Below are positions 1-8,597 of a DNA stretch of 64,000 bases, in pieces. Numbering within the stretch: position 1 is the first letter of the stretch; each line of letters opens with the position of its first letter. Under the pieces are notes generated by a model that had not been told where the DNA came from, ran no database searches, and saw nothing but the letters and a program-made list of their open reading frames with translations. This DNA is from Alphaproteobacteria bacterium (GTDB taxonomy: Bacteria > Pseudomonadota > Alphaproteobacteria > Ferrovibrionales > Ferrovibrionaceae). The translations under genes were made by a program, and so were the position numbers. The stretch lies in contig JAFKFH010000025.1 in assembly GCA_017307375.1 (NCBI GenBank), positions 34,197 through 98,196 of the forward strand, in the 5' to 3' direction.

Positions 1-95
1 AGTTCGCGGATCAGCTTGGTGAATACCTTGGCCCGCTTGGCGTCCTGCGCGCCCTTGCGGTGCATGATGTTCTTGAATTGCGAATGTCCGGCCAT
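1..95 (-). CDS. yebC: YebC/PmpR family regulator, 5' end only
   Basis: Only the first 31 codons lie in the window; the gene runs off the left edge. The reverse strand starts [20 protein letters not shown], the highly conserved N-terminus of the YebC/PmpR family (about 245 residues when complete). Family members are DNA-binding regulators, and some act as translation factors that relieve ribosome stalling at proline stretches. In many proteobacteria yebC sits next to ruvC, which would lie outside this window. Identification from the N-terminus alone is still strong because this motif is nearly invariant. Confidence 0.93.
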   Translation of the reverse strand, partial: MAGHSQFKNIMHRKGAQDAKRAKVFTKLIRE

Positions 96-224
96 GGCGT
101 CTTAAGCCCCGAGAAACGTCGTGGGATAATGGAGAATCGCGGGCTTATAGCATGGCCGCAACCGTTGTGCAGCCTCAGGCCCCGATTTTCCTGTACATCG
201 CCTTTGCCACGAAGAGGACGGTAC

Positions 225-629
225 ATGAGTACAACAAAATCACCCCGAGTCGGCTGCGGCGCCGCCCTCCTGCGCGACGGCCGCCTGCTGCTGGTCAGGC
301 GGCGGCGCGCGCCCGAGGCCGATCATTGGGGCCTGCCCGGCGGCAAGGTCGATTTCCTGGAAACCGTCCCCGACGCCGTCGTCCGCGAGATCGACGAGGA
401 ACTGGGCGTCAGGATCGGCAGGCTGGTCCTGCTCTGCATCGTCGACCAGATCGATGCCGCGGCGGGCATCCATTGGGTGGCGCCCGTCTATCGGGCCGAG
501 ATCCTCGATGGCGAACCCGCGGTCCGCGAGCCCGACGCCCTGTCCGATGCCGGCTGGTTCGCGCTCGACGACCTGCCCGAGCCGCTGACCCTATCGACCC
601 GGATGGCCCTGCCCCACCTGCGCCGCTGA
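225..629 (+). CDS. NUDIX hydrolase
   Basis: A 134-residue Nudix protein that should hydrolyse a nucleoside diphosphate linked to another moiety, using a divalent metal. The complete Nudix box spans about residues 40-62 (G-x5-E-x7-REIDEELGV), with the metal-binding REIDEE core intact. The ATG at 225 is chosen because the protein then begins a few residues before the first beta strand of the fold; an in-frame upstream extension from position 60 looks non-coding. The length is normal for single-domain family members. The substrate cannot be told from sequence. Its 3' end overlaps the convergent LysR gene by 39 bp. Confidence 0.9.
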   Translation: MSTTKSPRVGCGAALLRDGRLLLVRRRRAPEADHWGLPGGKVDFLETVPDAVVREIDEELGVRIGRLVLLCIVDQIDAAAGIHWVAPVYRAEILDGEPAVREPDALSDAGWFALDDLPEPLTLSTRMALPHLRR

Positions 630-1496
630 CGCGGATTCGGCCGCGATCCAGTCGCGGAACTGCTTGAGCGCCGGGCGCTCCGCCACGGCCGGGCGCCAGA
701 CCAGCCAGTAGCTGAAGCCCGAGGGAACGGGCGGTTCCGCCACCGCGACGAGCCGGCCGAGCCCGAGATCGTCGCCGATCAGGTTGACGTCGGCCATGGC
801 GATGCCGTGGCCGCCCTCGGCGGCGCGCACCGCGGCGTCGAAGGTATCGAAGATGTGGCCGCGTTCGAGATCGAGCGCGCCATGGCCCGTCGCATCGGCC
901 CAGCGCCGCCAGTCAAGCCGGTCGGTATTGGGATGCAGCAGCACGGCCCGGTCGAGCGCGGGGACCATCCCCGGTGCCGCCACCGGCATCAGCAGTTCGG
1001 GAAACAGCAGAAGATACGGCAGGCCCGCCGGCGGCGCGGCGGCGTAGATGATGCCGGCATCGACCATGTCGCGGGTGATGTCGCTGCAATTCCACTGGGT
1101 GACGACCTGCAGGTCGATGCCGGGCTGCTGCGCCTCGAAACGCTTCAGCCGCGGCATCAGCCAGCGGGTCACCAGGGTGGGCGGCGCCTTCAACTCCAGC
1201 CGGGCGGGATCGCCGGCCAGGGCCGCGACGGTCGCCGCGATGCGGTCGAAGCAATCGGCCAGCGTCCGCGCCAGGCTTTCGCCGGCCGGCGTCAGGGCGA
1301 GGCCGCGATGCAGACGATCGAACAACCTGAGACCCAGCAGCGTCTCGAGCTGGCCGAGTTGCCGGCTGATCGCCGACTGCGTGACCGCCAGTTCGTCGGC
1401 CGCCGCGGTGGCCGACAGATGGCGGGCCGTGGCCTCGAAGGCCCGGAGGGCGACGAGGGGCGGCAGCCGACGGCGCCTCGCATGATCTGAACTCAT
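591..1496 (-). CDS. LysR-family transcriptional regulator (GcvA-like)
   Basis: A 301-residue LysR regulator. The N-terminal winged helix-turn-helix (about residues 8-65) begins RRLPPLVALRAFEA, the signature of the GcvA-like subgroup, with the recognition helix near VTQSAISRQLGQLE. A periplasmic-binding-like effector domain follows to the C-terminus. The start at 1496 (MSSDHARRRR) places the HTH normally; the frame stays open further upstream but reads through the divergent promoter. It is transcribed away from a DUF1127 mini-protein 84 bp off, a layout repeated near 55 kb. The effector is unknown. Confidence 0.9.
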   Translation of the reverse strand: MSSDHARRRRLPPLVALRAFEATARHLSATAAADELAVTQSAISRQLGQLETLLGLRLFDRLHRGLALTPAGESLARTLADCFDRIAATVAALAGDPARLELKAPPTLVTRWLMPRLKRFEAQQPGIDLQVVTQWNCSDITRDMVDAGIIYAAAPPAGLPYLLLFPELLMPVAAPGMVPALDRAVLLHPNTDRLDWRRWADATGHGALDLERGHIFDTFDAAVRAAEGGHGIAMADVNLIGDDLGLGRLVAVAEPPVPSGFSYWLVWRPAVAERPALKQFRDWIAAESASAAQVGQGHPGR

Positions 1497-1579
1497 CTGA
1501 CCCTGCCTCAATCGGAATTTGTCGCGGCTATGATGAAGGAAGAATATTGGGCGAACCATCCGAATTGACGGAGTTTGCC

Positions 1580-1777
1580 ATGATTATGGAGAATGGATTC
1601 AGCTGGCGCCTGCCCGCCCTTGCCGGCTTGTCGCTGCTGGCTTGCTGGCGTCGGCGCGCCGAGCAGCGCGCGGCGCTCGGCCGGCTGCTCGAGACCAGCC
1701 CGCATCTGATCGACGACCTCGGCCTTGACCGGCGCGAAGCGCTCGCCGAGGCCGGGAAGCGGTTCTGGCAGGACTGA
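1580..1777 (+). CDS. DUF1127 domain mini-protein
   Basis: A 65-residue protein whose C-terminal half (RRRAEQRAALGRLLETSPHL, then a DDLGL-R-E helix) matches the DUF1127/YjiS-like motif, normally Arg-rich with an LxDIGLxR-like end. The N-terminus is hydrophobic (WRLPALAGLSLLACW), as in some larger DUF1127 proteins. The ATG at 1580 follows a GACGGAG ribosome site 6 nt away; a second ATG two codons later is also possible. In alphaproteobacteria some DUF1127 proteins affect phosphate or sRNA metabolism, but most are uncharacterised. It is divergent from a GcvA-like LysR gene, which probably regulates it. Confidence 0.75.
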   Translation: MIMENGFSWRLPALAGLSLLACWRRRAEQRAALGRLLETSPHLIDDLGLDRREALAEAGKRFWQD

Positions 1778-2021
1778 CGGCCAATGGTGCGGTCGGGCTT
1801 GCATATCGAGGTCGACAATGACGACGCAGAGGTGGAAGTCTTGTCGGTGTCGCGCCGGACCGTTGTTCAGGTCAGATTCGGCTCAGGCGGCGGCGATGCG
1901 GGCGCGCAGGAAAGTAACATCCGCATCCTGGGGATCGCCATCGGCCTCGATCGGTGCTTATACAATTGGCTGATCGCCGCCGGCCGGGCGGCCTGAACGG
2001 TAAGGACGGAGTTTTGGGGGC

Positions 2022-4352
2022 ATGACCGGGGCGTGGCGTTGGGTGATCGGGGCGGCGGCGGGCCTGCTGATCGGCATGGCCGCGGCTGTCGCCGCCGATA
2101 CCCCCGCCGCCGACGCGCCCGCCCCCGCCCTGCCCGCCGGCATGACCCAGGCCGAATTCGACCGGCTGGCCGATGCGCTGGCCAATGCCGTGGCCGCGCG
2201 GCTTGCGACAGACGCGCCGCAGGCCGCGCCCGCCGTGCCACCGCCCCCGGCGGGCGATGGCGCGGCCGAGGCGGCGGCGCCCAAACGCCGCGGCGCTTTC
2301 GCCGATGCCGAACAGATCCCGCGGGGCGAAGCGGTGATGCCCAGCATCACCAGCGCGCTGCAAATGCATCGCGGCGAATTGTCGCGGCGGATCGAGGAAA
2401 TGTGGGCGGCACTGCCGGGGTTTGGTGCCGATCTGGCCGGCGCGGTCGATCGCATCACGGCGGTTTCGACCACCGGCCGGGCCTTCAGCACCTTGCTGTG
2501 GCAGCTGGCCCTGGCGATGGCCGGCATGGTCGCGATCGGCCATTTCCTGCGCCGCGGCCTGATCACGCTGCGCCACGCCATCCTGCACGACGATGCCAGG
2601 CCGGCTTCCGGGCGGCCCGGCCTGCTGGTGCTGGGATCGCTGCTGATGGTCGATCTCGGCGTCGTCGTCGTTATGGCGGCGGTCGCCTGGGCCATCATCG
2701 AAATCTGGTTTTCGGGTCGGGCGGTCCAGAACCTGTTCGCCGCCACGGTGCTGACCGGCTTCATCCTGTGGCATGCGGTGCTCGTCCCCTTCCTGGTCTT
2801 CATCCGTCCGGTCGAGCCGGCGGCCCGCCTGCTGCATCTGAACGACCGCCAGGCCGCCGAAGGCTGGATCTATGCCCGCTGGGGCAGCCTTGCGGTGATC
2901 GTCCTGATGGCCAAGACCGAACTGCTGCATCGCGCCGGCCTCAGCCATGCCAACGCCCACTGGCTTGCCCTGGCCGACGGGGTGATCGTCGCGCTGATCC
3001 TGCTGGTCGGCATCCACCGGGCGCGCGAGGAGGTGGCCGACTGGCTGGCGACGACGGCGCTGCGCAACCCCCATGCCCAGCAATTGCGGCTGTTCATGGC
3101 GCGCCGCTGGAACCGCGTCGCCATGGCGGTCGTGGCGCTGGCGCTGGTCACCTGGTCGGTCGGCGTCGTGCTGCGCGACTTCTCGCTGTTTGCCGCGATC
3201 ACCGAAAGCTATCTCGTCGTCATCATCGGCGTGATGGCCGACCGCTTCTTCAGCTATCTGTCCGAACAGGTGCTGGGCCCGGCCGAGGCCGAGGACCGGC
3301 CGTGGTGGCAGTCGGCGATGGCACTGACGGCCCAGCGCTGCGGGCGGATCGGGCTCTACGTCGTCGCGGCGGCCCTGCTGGTCCAGATCTGGATCGTCGA
3401 AATGGCCGGGGCCGTCCATGCCGACGACTGGCGCGTGTTCGGTTCGGGCTTCTTCCAGGCCGGCGTCACCCTCTTCGTCGCCTATATCGTCTGGCAGATC
3501 ATGCGCCTGTTCCTCGACCGCCACTTCGGCCATGCCGATCAGGACGGCGATGGCCAGGCCGATGTGGCACTGCCCGGCGACATCCCCAAGGTCGCCACCC
3601 GCCTGCGCACGATGATGCCGCTGGTCCGCATCGCGGTGTTCGGGGCACTCGGCGTGCTGACCCTGCTGATCGTGCTGACCGAACTCGGCATCAACACCGC
3701 GCCGCTGATCGCGGGCGCCTCGGTGTTCGGCCTGGCGATTTCGTTCGGCAGCCAGGCGCTGGTGCGCGACATCGTCTCCGGCATCTTCTTCATGGCCGAC
3801 GATGCCTTCCGCGTCGGCGAGTACATCGACACCGGCAAGCTGAAGGGAACGGTCGAGGGCATGTCGGTGCGCTCGCTCAGGCTGCGCCACCAGAACGGGC
3901 AGGTCCACACCGTGCCGTTCGGCCAGATCCAGTCGGTGACGAACTACAGCCGCGACTGGACCACGGTGAAGTTCAACCTGCGCCTCGCCCGCGACGTCGA
4001 CCTGGAACTTGTCCGGCGGACGGTGAAGAAGATCGGCCAGGAAATGCTCGAGGATCCCGAGATCGGCCCCGAAATGATCCTGCCGCTGAAACTGCAGGGC
4101 GTGGCCGACATCGAGCCGGGTGCGGTGCTGATCCGCTGCAAGTTCACGGTCAAGCCGATCAAGCCGACCTACGTGCAGCGCGACGCGCTGAAGCGCATCT
4201 ACCGCGCGTTTGCCGAAAAGGGAATCGAATTCGCGTCGCAAAACGTGGTGGTCCAGACCACCTCCGGCGCGCCCGTCGACCCGCAGATCCTGGCCCAGGC
4301 CGGTGCCGCCGCGGCACATGTGACCCTGGGCCCGCCGCGCGCGGCGGAGTGA
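2022..4352 (+). CDS. Large MscS-family mechanosensitive channel
   Basis: A 776-residue inner-membrane protein. It has an N-terminal signal-like segment (WRWVIGAAAGLLIGMAAAVA), an Ala/Pro-rich periplasmic stretch, about eight transmembrane helices, and a C-terminal MscS core. The core includes the pore-lining TM3 (GINTAPLIAGASVFGLAISF then GSQALVRDIVSG) and the cytoplasmic beta domain (VGEYIDTGKLKGTVEGMSVR). The size is that of the large MscS paralogues rather than the 286-residue MscS. Such channels release solutes on hypo-osmotic shock. It begins about 240 bp downstream of the DUF1127 gene; that gap holds a 70-codon open frame I do not trust. Confidence 0.92.
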   Translation: MTGAWRWVIGAAAGLLIGMAAAVAADTPAADAPAPALPAGMTQAEFDRLADALANAVAARLATDAPQAAPAVPPPPAGDGAAEAAAPKRRGAFADAEQIPRGEAVMPSITSALQMHRGELSRRIEEMWAALPGFGADLAGAVDRITAVSTTGRAFSTLLWQLALAMAGMVAIGHFLRRGLITLRHAILHDDARPASGRPGLLVLGSLLMVDLGVVVVMAAVAWAIIEIWFSGRAVQNLFAATVLTGFILWHAVLVPFLVFIRPVEPAARLLHLNDRQAAEGWIYARWGSLAVIVLMAKTELLHRAGLSHANAHWLALADGVIVALILLVGIHRAREEVADWLATTALRNPHAQQLRLFMARRWNRVAMAVVALALVTWSVGVVLRDFSLFAAITESYLVVIIGVMADRFFSYLSEQVLGPAEAEDRPWWQSAMALTAQRCGRIGLYVVAAALLVQIWIVEMAGAVHADDWRVFGSGFFQAGVTLFVAYIVWQIMRLFLDRHFGHADQDGDGQADVALPGDIPKVATRLRTMMPLVRIAVFGALGVLTLLIVLTELGINTAPLIAGASVFGLAISFGSQALVRDIVSGIFFMADDAFRVGEYIDTGKLKGTVEGMSVRSLRLRHQNGQVHTVPFGQIQSVTNYSRDWTTVKFNLRLARDVDLELVRRTVKKIGQEMLEDPEIGPEMILPLKLQGVADIEPGAVLIRCKFTVKPIKPTYVQRDALKRIYRAFAEKGIEFASQNVVVQTTSGAPVDPQILAQAGAAAAHVTLGPPRAAE

Positions 4353-4466
4353 CGCTGCACAAAACGCCTATACGGCACGGCTGGCATCGCGAGAATTCAG
4401 GACAATCGCCCCACGGCGCTGCTACCGTGCCCACCCTTCGAATTCCCTATGTCGATATGGAGAGCC

Positions 4467-5543
4467 ATGATGCCATCCCGGATCACCGTCGAACGCGCGA
4501 GCACCCTGCGCCCGGTCCCGGCCGCCAAGGATCTGAGCTTCGGCACCCAGTTCAGCGACCACATGTTCATCATGGACTATCATGAGGGCCAGGGCTGGCA
4601 CGATCCGCGCATCGTTCCCTTCGCCGACTTCCACCTGTCGCCGGCGTCCTGCGTGCTGCATTACGGCCAGGCGATCTTCGACGGGCTGAAGGGCTTCCAC
4701 GGCGACGACGGCGTGATCCGGCTGTTTCGGCCGGAAGCCCATATCGCCCGGCTGAACCGCTCGGCCGCGCGGCTGTGCATGCCGGCCCTGGATCCGGACC
4801 TGGTGCTCGACTCGCTGACCCGCCTCGTCGACATCGACCGCCGCTGGGTGCCGACCGAGCGCGGCACGTCGATCTACCTGCGCCCGACCGTGATCGCGAC
4901 CGAGAACTTCCTGGGCGTGCGGCCGGCCAAGTCCTACCGCTATTTCGTCATCCTCTCGCCGGTCGGCGCCTACTACGCAGAGGGTAGCGCGCCGGTACGC
5001 ATCCTCGCCTCCGAGGACCATACCCGCGCCGTGCGCGGCGGCCTGGGCGCTGCCAAGACCGCGGCGAACTACGCCGCCAGCCTCTATGCGGCCGAACTGG
5101 CCCACAAGGCCGGTTTCACCCAGGTGCTGTGGCTCGACGGCGTCGAGCATCGTTACCTCGAAGAGGTCGGCACCATGAACATCATGGTCAAGATCGGCGG
5201 CAAGGTGCTGACCCCGCCGCTTTCCGATTCGATCCTGGCCGGCGTCACCCGCGATTCGGTGCTGAGCCTGCTGCGCAGCTGGGGCCTCGACGTCGAGGAA
5301 CGCCCGATCGCGATCGACGAGATTCAGGCCGCGGCCCGGAACGGGACGCTGGAGGAAATCTGGGGCACCGGCACCGCCGCCGTCATCTCGCCGGTCGGGG
5401 AGATCAACTGGCGCGGCGAGGCGCTGATCGCCAATGACGGCAAGGCCGGGCCGATCACCCGCCGCCTCTATGATGCGATCACCTCGATCCAGTACGGGGC
5501 GACGGCGCACAACGACTGGGCGCTGCCGGTCCTGCCGGCCTGA
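4467..5543 (+). CDS. ilvE: Branched-chain amino acid aminotransferase
   Basis: A 358-residue class IV PLP transaminase, of the longer BCAT type found in eukaryotes and many alphaproteobacteria. It interconverts Leu/Ile/Val and their 2-oxo acids. The PLP lysine is K197 in GGLGAAKTAANYAASLYAAE, and the fold-type IV signature (LEEVGTMNIMVKIGGKVLTP) follows. ATGs exist at 4449, 4467 and 4470. GGAGAG at 4459-4464 is a ribosome site for 4467 or 4470, so the first is rejected. The gene stands alone between the MscS gene and a deacylase 29 bp downstream, with which it may be cotranscribed. Confidence 0.93.
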   Translation: MMPSRITVERASTLRPVPAAKDLSFGTQFSDHMFIMDYHEGQGWHDPRIVPFADFHLSPASCVLHYGQAIFDGLKGFHGDDGVIRLFRPEAHIARLNRSAARLCMPALDPDLVLDSLTRLVDIDRRWVPTERGTSIYLRPTVIATENFLGVRPAKSYRYFVILSPVGAYYAEGSAPVRILASEDHTRAVRGGLGAAKTAANYAASLYAAELAHKAGFTQVLWLDGVEHRYLEEVGTMNIMVKIGGKVLTPPLSDSILAGVTRDSVLSLLRSWGLDVEERPIAIDEIQAAARNGTLEEIWGTGTAAVISPVGEINWRGEALIANDGKAGPITRRLYDAITSIQYGATAHNDWALPVLPA

Positions 5544-5572
5544 TCGCGCCAGACAGCTTGCAAAGGTATCCG

Positions 5573-6580
5573 ATGGACAAGCCGGCTTCCCTGATCACGA
5601 CCGACGTCGATTTCGATCGCGACGGCATCCAGACCGGCACGCTGCGCGTGCCCTACTCGCACAACCGCTCGGCCTACGGCCATATCCCGATCCCGCTGAT
5701 GGTCGCCCGGAAGGGCGACGGGCCGACCGTACTGCTGACCGGGGCCAATCACGGCGACGAATACGAGGGTCCGGTCGCGCTGATGGACCTGATGCGCGAG
5801 ATCGACCTCGACCGCCTGAACGGCCGCATCATCATCGTGCCGGCCCTGAACTATCCGGCCTATCTGGCCGGGACCCGGGTCTCGCCGATCGACGCCGTCA
5901 ACCTGAACCGGGCGTTTCCCGGCGACCGCAACGGCACGCCGACCGAGATGATCGCCCACTACATCGAATCGGTGCTGATGCCGAAGGCCGACTTCGCCTT
6001 CGACTTCCACGCCGGCGGCTCGTCGCTCGACTATATCCCGACCCTGTTCGCCGACCGCCCGGCCGATCCGGCCAAGGCCGCGCAGATCGAGCGGCTGATC
6101 GCCGCCTTCGGACCGCCGCGCGTCGTCATCATGAACATGCTGGGCGAGGACCGCGTCATCTCGGCCGGCGCGCATCGCCAGGGCACGCTGTTCCTGACCG
6201 GCGAGTTCGGCGGCGGGGCGACGGTGGACCTGGAGGGCCTGGCCTGCGTCCGGCGCGGCATCGCCGGGATCCTCGACGAACTGGGCGTGCTGAAGGCCCG
6301 CGAACCGCTGGCCCCGGCCCCGGCCCCGCGCCGGCTGGTGGTCCGCGGCGCCGAACATTACCTGTTCGCCCCCTGCGCCGGCATCTTCGAACCGGCGTTC
6401 CGCCTGGGCGACGAAGTGACGGCGGGCCAGATCGCCGGGTACATCCACGATCCGGTGATGCCCTGGAAGGAAAAGCTGCCGCTCTACTTCAAGGGCGCGG
6501 GGCTAGCCGTCTGTATCCGGACCTTTGCCCTGGTGCAGCCCGGCGACTGCCTCGGCCATCTGGCCGGCGACGAGGCCTGA
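5573..6580 (+). CDS. Succinylglutamate desuccinylase/aspartoacylase family deacylase (DoeB-like)
   Basis: A 335-residue zinc carboxypeptidase-like deacylase. The zinc ligands are visible as H60 and E63 (GANHGDEYEG) and H146 (DFHAGGSS). The C-terminal beta-barrel-like part (residues 240-330) is present. The closest family I recognise is DoeB, N-alpha-acetyl-diaminobutyrate deacetylase of ectoine breakdown, but no doeA, doeC or doeD lies nearby, so the substrate is uncertain. ATG 5573 follows AAAGGT; an upstream TTG is less likely. The 3' end overlaps the convergent ymdB-like gene by 78 bp. Confidence 0.82.
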   Translation: MDKPASLITTDVDFDRDGIQTGTLRVPYSHNRSAYGHIPIPLMVARKGDGPTVLLTGANHGDEYEGPVALMDLMREIDLDRLNGRIIIVPALNYPAYLAGTRVSPIDAVNLNRAFPGDRNGTPTEMIAHYIESVLMPKADFAFDFHAGGSSLDYIPTLFADRPADPAKAAQIERLIAAFGPPRVVIMNMLGEDRVISAGAHRQGTLFLTGEFGGGATVDLEGLACVRRGIAGILDELGVLKAREPLAPAPAPRRLVVRGAEHYLFAPCAGIFEPAFRLGDEVTAGQIAGYIHDPVMPWKEKLPLYFKGAGLAVCIRTFALVQPGDCLGHLAGDEA

Positions 6581-7411
6581 CGGCCCGGGCGGCAGCGGCG
6601 CCGGACCCGACGGGGCCAGCCTGCCGCCCAGCCTGACGGCCACGACCCGGACGGCAAGACCGGTGGCATCGTCGGTCTCGACATAGACGCCGCACAACGT
6701 CGCCTCGCCCCCCGCCGGCTCGAACCGCCGGCCGGGACGCTTGGTGACGAAGCGGCGCACCGGCTCGTCCTTCACGAAGCCGATCACCGAATCATAGTCG
6801 CCGGTCATGCCGAGATCGGTCTGGTAGGCGCTGCCGCCCGGCAGGATCTGGGCATCGGCGGTCGGGACATGCGAATGGGTGCCGCAGACCAGCGAGACCC
6901 GCCCGTCGGCAAAATGGCCCATCGCCATCTTCTCCGACGTCGCCTCGCCGTGGATGTCGAGGATGATGGCGCCGACACCGCCCTGGCCCAGCCGGTGGTG
7001 GTCGAGCGCCTCGGCCACCGCGGCGAAGGGATCGTCGAGGGCATCCATGAACACCCGCCCCATCACCTGGATGACCGCGACCTGGCCGCCGGTCGCGGCG
7101 TGGAACAGGCCGTGGCCGCGACCGGGCGCGCCGGCCGGATAATTCATCGGCCGCAGCAGCCTCGGCTCGTCGGCAATATAGGCCGCGGTATCCTTCTGGT
7201 CCCAGACATGGTTGCCGGTCACGATGACGTCGACGCCCGCGGCGAAGAAGTCGCGGCAGATGCCGCCGGTGATGCCGAAACCACCGGCCGCGTTCTCGCC
7301 GTTGACGACGACGAAATCGAGCGCCCAGGCCGCGCGCAGGGCGGGAATGTGATCCAGCACGGCCTGCCGGCCGGAACGGCCGACGACATCGCCGCAGTAA
7401 AGCAGACGCAT
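6503..7411 (-). CDS. YmdB-like metallophosphoesterase (TIGR00282 family)
   Basis: A 302-residue calcineurin-fold phosphoesterase. Metal-binding motifs include CGDVVGRSGR at the N-terminus, NGENAAGG, GNHVWDQKD, and GTHSHVPTAD. The family includes B. subtilis YmdB, which hydrolyses 2',3'-cAMP and influences developmental gene expression and RNA turnover. The start codon overlaps the stop of the upstream 5-FCL gene (TGATG), so the two are translationally coupled. The protein is about 40 residues longer than usual; the extra C-terminal tail is Gly/Pro/Ala-rich and lies partly inside the 78 bp convergent overlap. Confidence 0.9.
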   Translation of the reverse strand: MRLLYCGDVVGRSGRQAVLDHIPALRAAWALDFVVVNGENAAGGFGITGGICRDFFAAGVDVIVTGNHVWDQKDTAAYIADEPRLLRPMNYPAGAPGRGHGLFHAATGGQVAVIQVMGRVFMDALDDPFAAVAEALDHHRLGQGGVGAIILDIHGEATSEKMAMGHFADGRVSLVCGTHSHVPTADAQILPGGSAYQTDLGMTGDYDSVIGFVKDEPVRRFVTKRPGRRFEPAGGEATLCGVYVETDDATGLAVRVVAVRLGGRLAPSGPAPLPPGPSGLVAGQMAEAVAGLHQGKGPDTDG

Positions 7412-7977
7412 CAGGTGATTCTCCAGGCGGCCCGCTCGGTCGCGACGGCGTCGAGCGGTTGGTCGGTCGGTTCGATCGGCAGGTCGTCGACCTGCTGGGC
7501 GGCATAGGCCAGCCCGACGGCCAGGCCCGCCCCGGACGCCCGCCAGCCGGCGAGCGTGCGGTCGTAATAGCCGCCACCATAGCCCAGCCGGTGCCCGCGT
7601 GCATCGAAGGCGAGAAGCGGTACCAGGATCACGCCGGGGCAGGTTTCCGGGGCCGCCGCATCGGGGGCGGGAATACCGAACCGCCCGGCCGGCGGCAGGG
7701 TCGCCCCGTCCCAGCGGCGGAAGACCAGCGGCGCGGCCTTGGCAGCAACGACCGGCAGGGCGAGGCCATGGCCGCGCGCGGCCAGCGCCTGCATCAGCGG
7801 CCGCGGATCGATCTCGCCCTGCGTCGGCCAATAGCCGGCAATGACGGCGTCGGGCGCGAGGGAGAAGCGGGCGAGGAAGTACCGCGACAGTGCCAGCGCG
7901 GCACCGGTCGGGTCGACCCGGGCTGCCGTATCGCGCGTGGCGCGCGCCTGCCGGCGCAAGGTGTCCTTCCCGTTCAA
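7411..7977 (-). CDS. fthC: 5-formyltetrahydrofolate cyclo-ligase
   Basis: A 188-residue enzyme that converts 5-formyl-THF to 5,10-methenyl-THF using ATP. The ATP-binding signature is seen at the N-terminus (KDTLRRQARA), and the C-terminal FDARGHRLGYGGGYYDRTLA motif is intact. The reading starts at a TTG (7977), preceded by GGAG; no ATG fits the family's N-terminus. It lies directly downstream of 6S RNA and zapA on the same strand, an arrangement conserved across proteobacteria (ygfA/fau in E. coli). The stop overlaps the next start by 1 nt. Confidence 0.93.
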   Translation of the reverse strand: MNGKDTLRRQARATRDTAARVDPTGAALALSRYFLARFSLAPDAVIAGYWPTQGEIDPRPLMQALAARGHGLALPVVAAKAAPLVFRRWDGATLPPAGRFGIPAPDAAAPETCPGVILVPLLAFDARGHRLGYGGGYYDRTLAGWRASGAGLAVGLAYAAQQVDDLPIEPTDQPLDAVATERAAWRIT

Positions 7978-7994
7978 TCCACGCTCCGCCGGCG

Positions 7995-8225
7995 GCTCAC
8001 GGTAGGGTTGCCGCAGGAGGCAGGCGACTTCCGAAGGCAGGATGCGAGGGAAAGGAAAGTGGACGGGGCCGCCATGGCCGTCGGCAGAAACCGATCCTCC
8101 ATAGGCCTGGTTGTACCAGGTGGGCGCCGCGTGCCGAGACCAGGGCCCCGGTAGAGACAGCTCCCAAGAGAGTCAGCATTGGCCCCGGGGATGCGAACGC
8201 CAGACGCACCGGGCAGCGACCCGTC
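7995..8225 (-). ncRNA. ssrS: 6S RNA (boundaries approximate)
   Basis: The non-coding gap between zapA and the 5-FCL gene is where 6S RNA lies in most proteobacteria. Read on the minus strand, it contains paired blocks typical of 6S: CCCCGGGGCC and CTACCGGGGCCC flanking a GGGAGCTG segment, a CCTGGTACAACCAGG hairpin in the apical part, and a 3' block GCCTGCCTCCTGCGGCAACC before ACCGTGAGCC. A TATAG-like -10 element occurs just after the zapA stop. 6S RNA binds the housekeeping RNA polymerase and mimics an open promoter. Exact ends are not defined here; a covariance search would settle them. Confidence 0.72.
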
Positions 8226-8236
8226 CACCGCTATAT

Positions 8237-8572
8237 CTAAGTCTCTTCGACCTCGGCGGCAAGGGTCTCGATCCGTGCCGCCGTGCCGTTCAGCCGGTCG
8301 GCGGTACCGTCCAGCCGCGAGACCTGCTCCTTCAGCCGCGACATCTCAGCGCGCAGCTGGTCGACCTCCTCATAGGCGACCGACAGGTCGTCGGCGACCA
8401 TCAGCGCGGCCAGCAGCAGCGAGCGGCTTTCGGCGAGCGGGCCGAGCTTGGCGACCAGTTCCCGCAGCCGCTTGTCGACGAATTCGGCGAGATAGAGGAT
8501 ATGCTGTTCCTCGCCATCGTCGCAGCCGACCGCATAGTCGCGGCCGTTGACCTTGACCGTTACCTGACCCAT
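8237..8572 (-). CDS. zapA: Cell division protein ZapA
   Basis: A 111-residue ZapA, which bundles FtsZ filaments at the division ring. It begins with MGQVTVKVNGRDYAVGCDDG, the conserved ZapA start; the central helix (EEQHILYLAEFVDKRLRELV) and a C-terminal coiled coil (about residues 60-108) follow. The length is normal. It lies 25 bp downstream of a coiled-coil protein gene and just upstream of 6S RNA, so all are probably in one transcription unit that is later processed. Confidence 0.94.
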   Translation of the reverse strand: MGQVTVKVNGRDYAVGCDDGEEQHILYLAEFVDKRLRELVAKLGPLAESRSLLLAALMVADDLSVAYEEVDQLRAEMSRLKEQVSRLDGTADRLNGTAARIETLAAEVEET

Positions 8573-8597
8573 CGCGCCCTCCCTGCCGGCCTCAGGC

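Noticed and set aside
1784..1996. A 70-codon open frame between the DUF1127 and MscS genes.
   Set aside because: No ribosome site, no recognisable motif, and competing frames of the same length; treated as intergenic.
1872..4319. An 815-codon open frame antisense to the first MscS gene, and similar long antisense frames elsewhere (such as 49565-52465).
   Set aside because: Low-complexity His/Gln/Asp-rich translations with no domain, typical of the antisense frame of high-GC genes; the sense strand encodes recognisable proteins.
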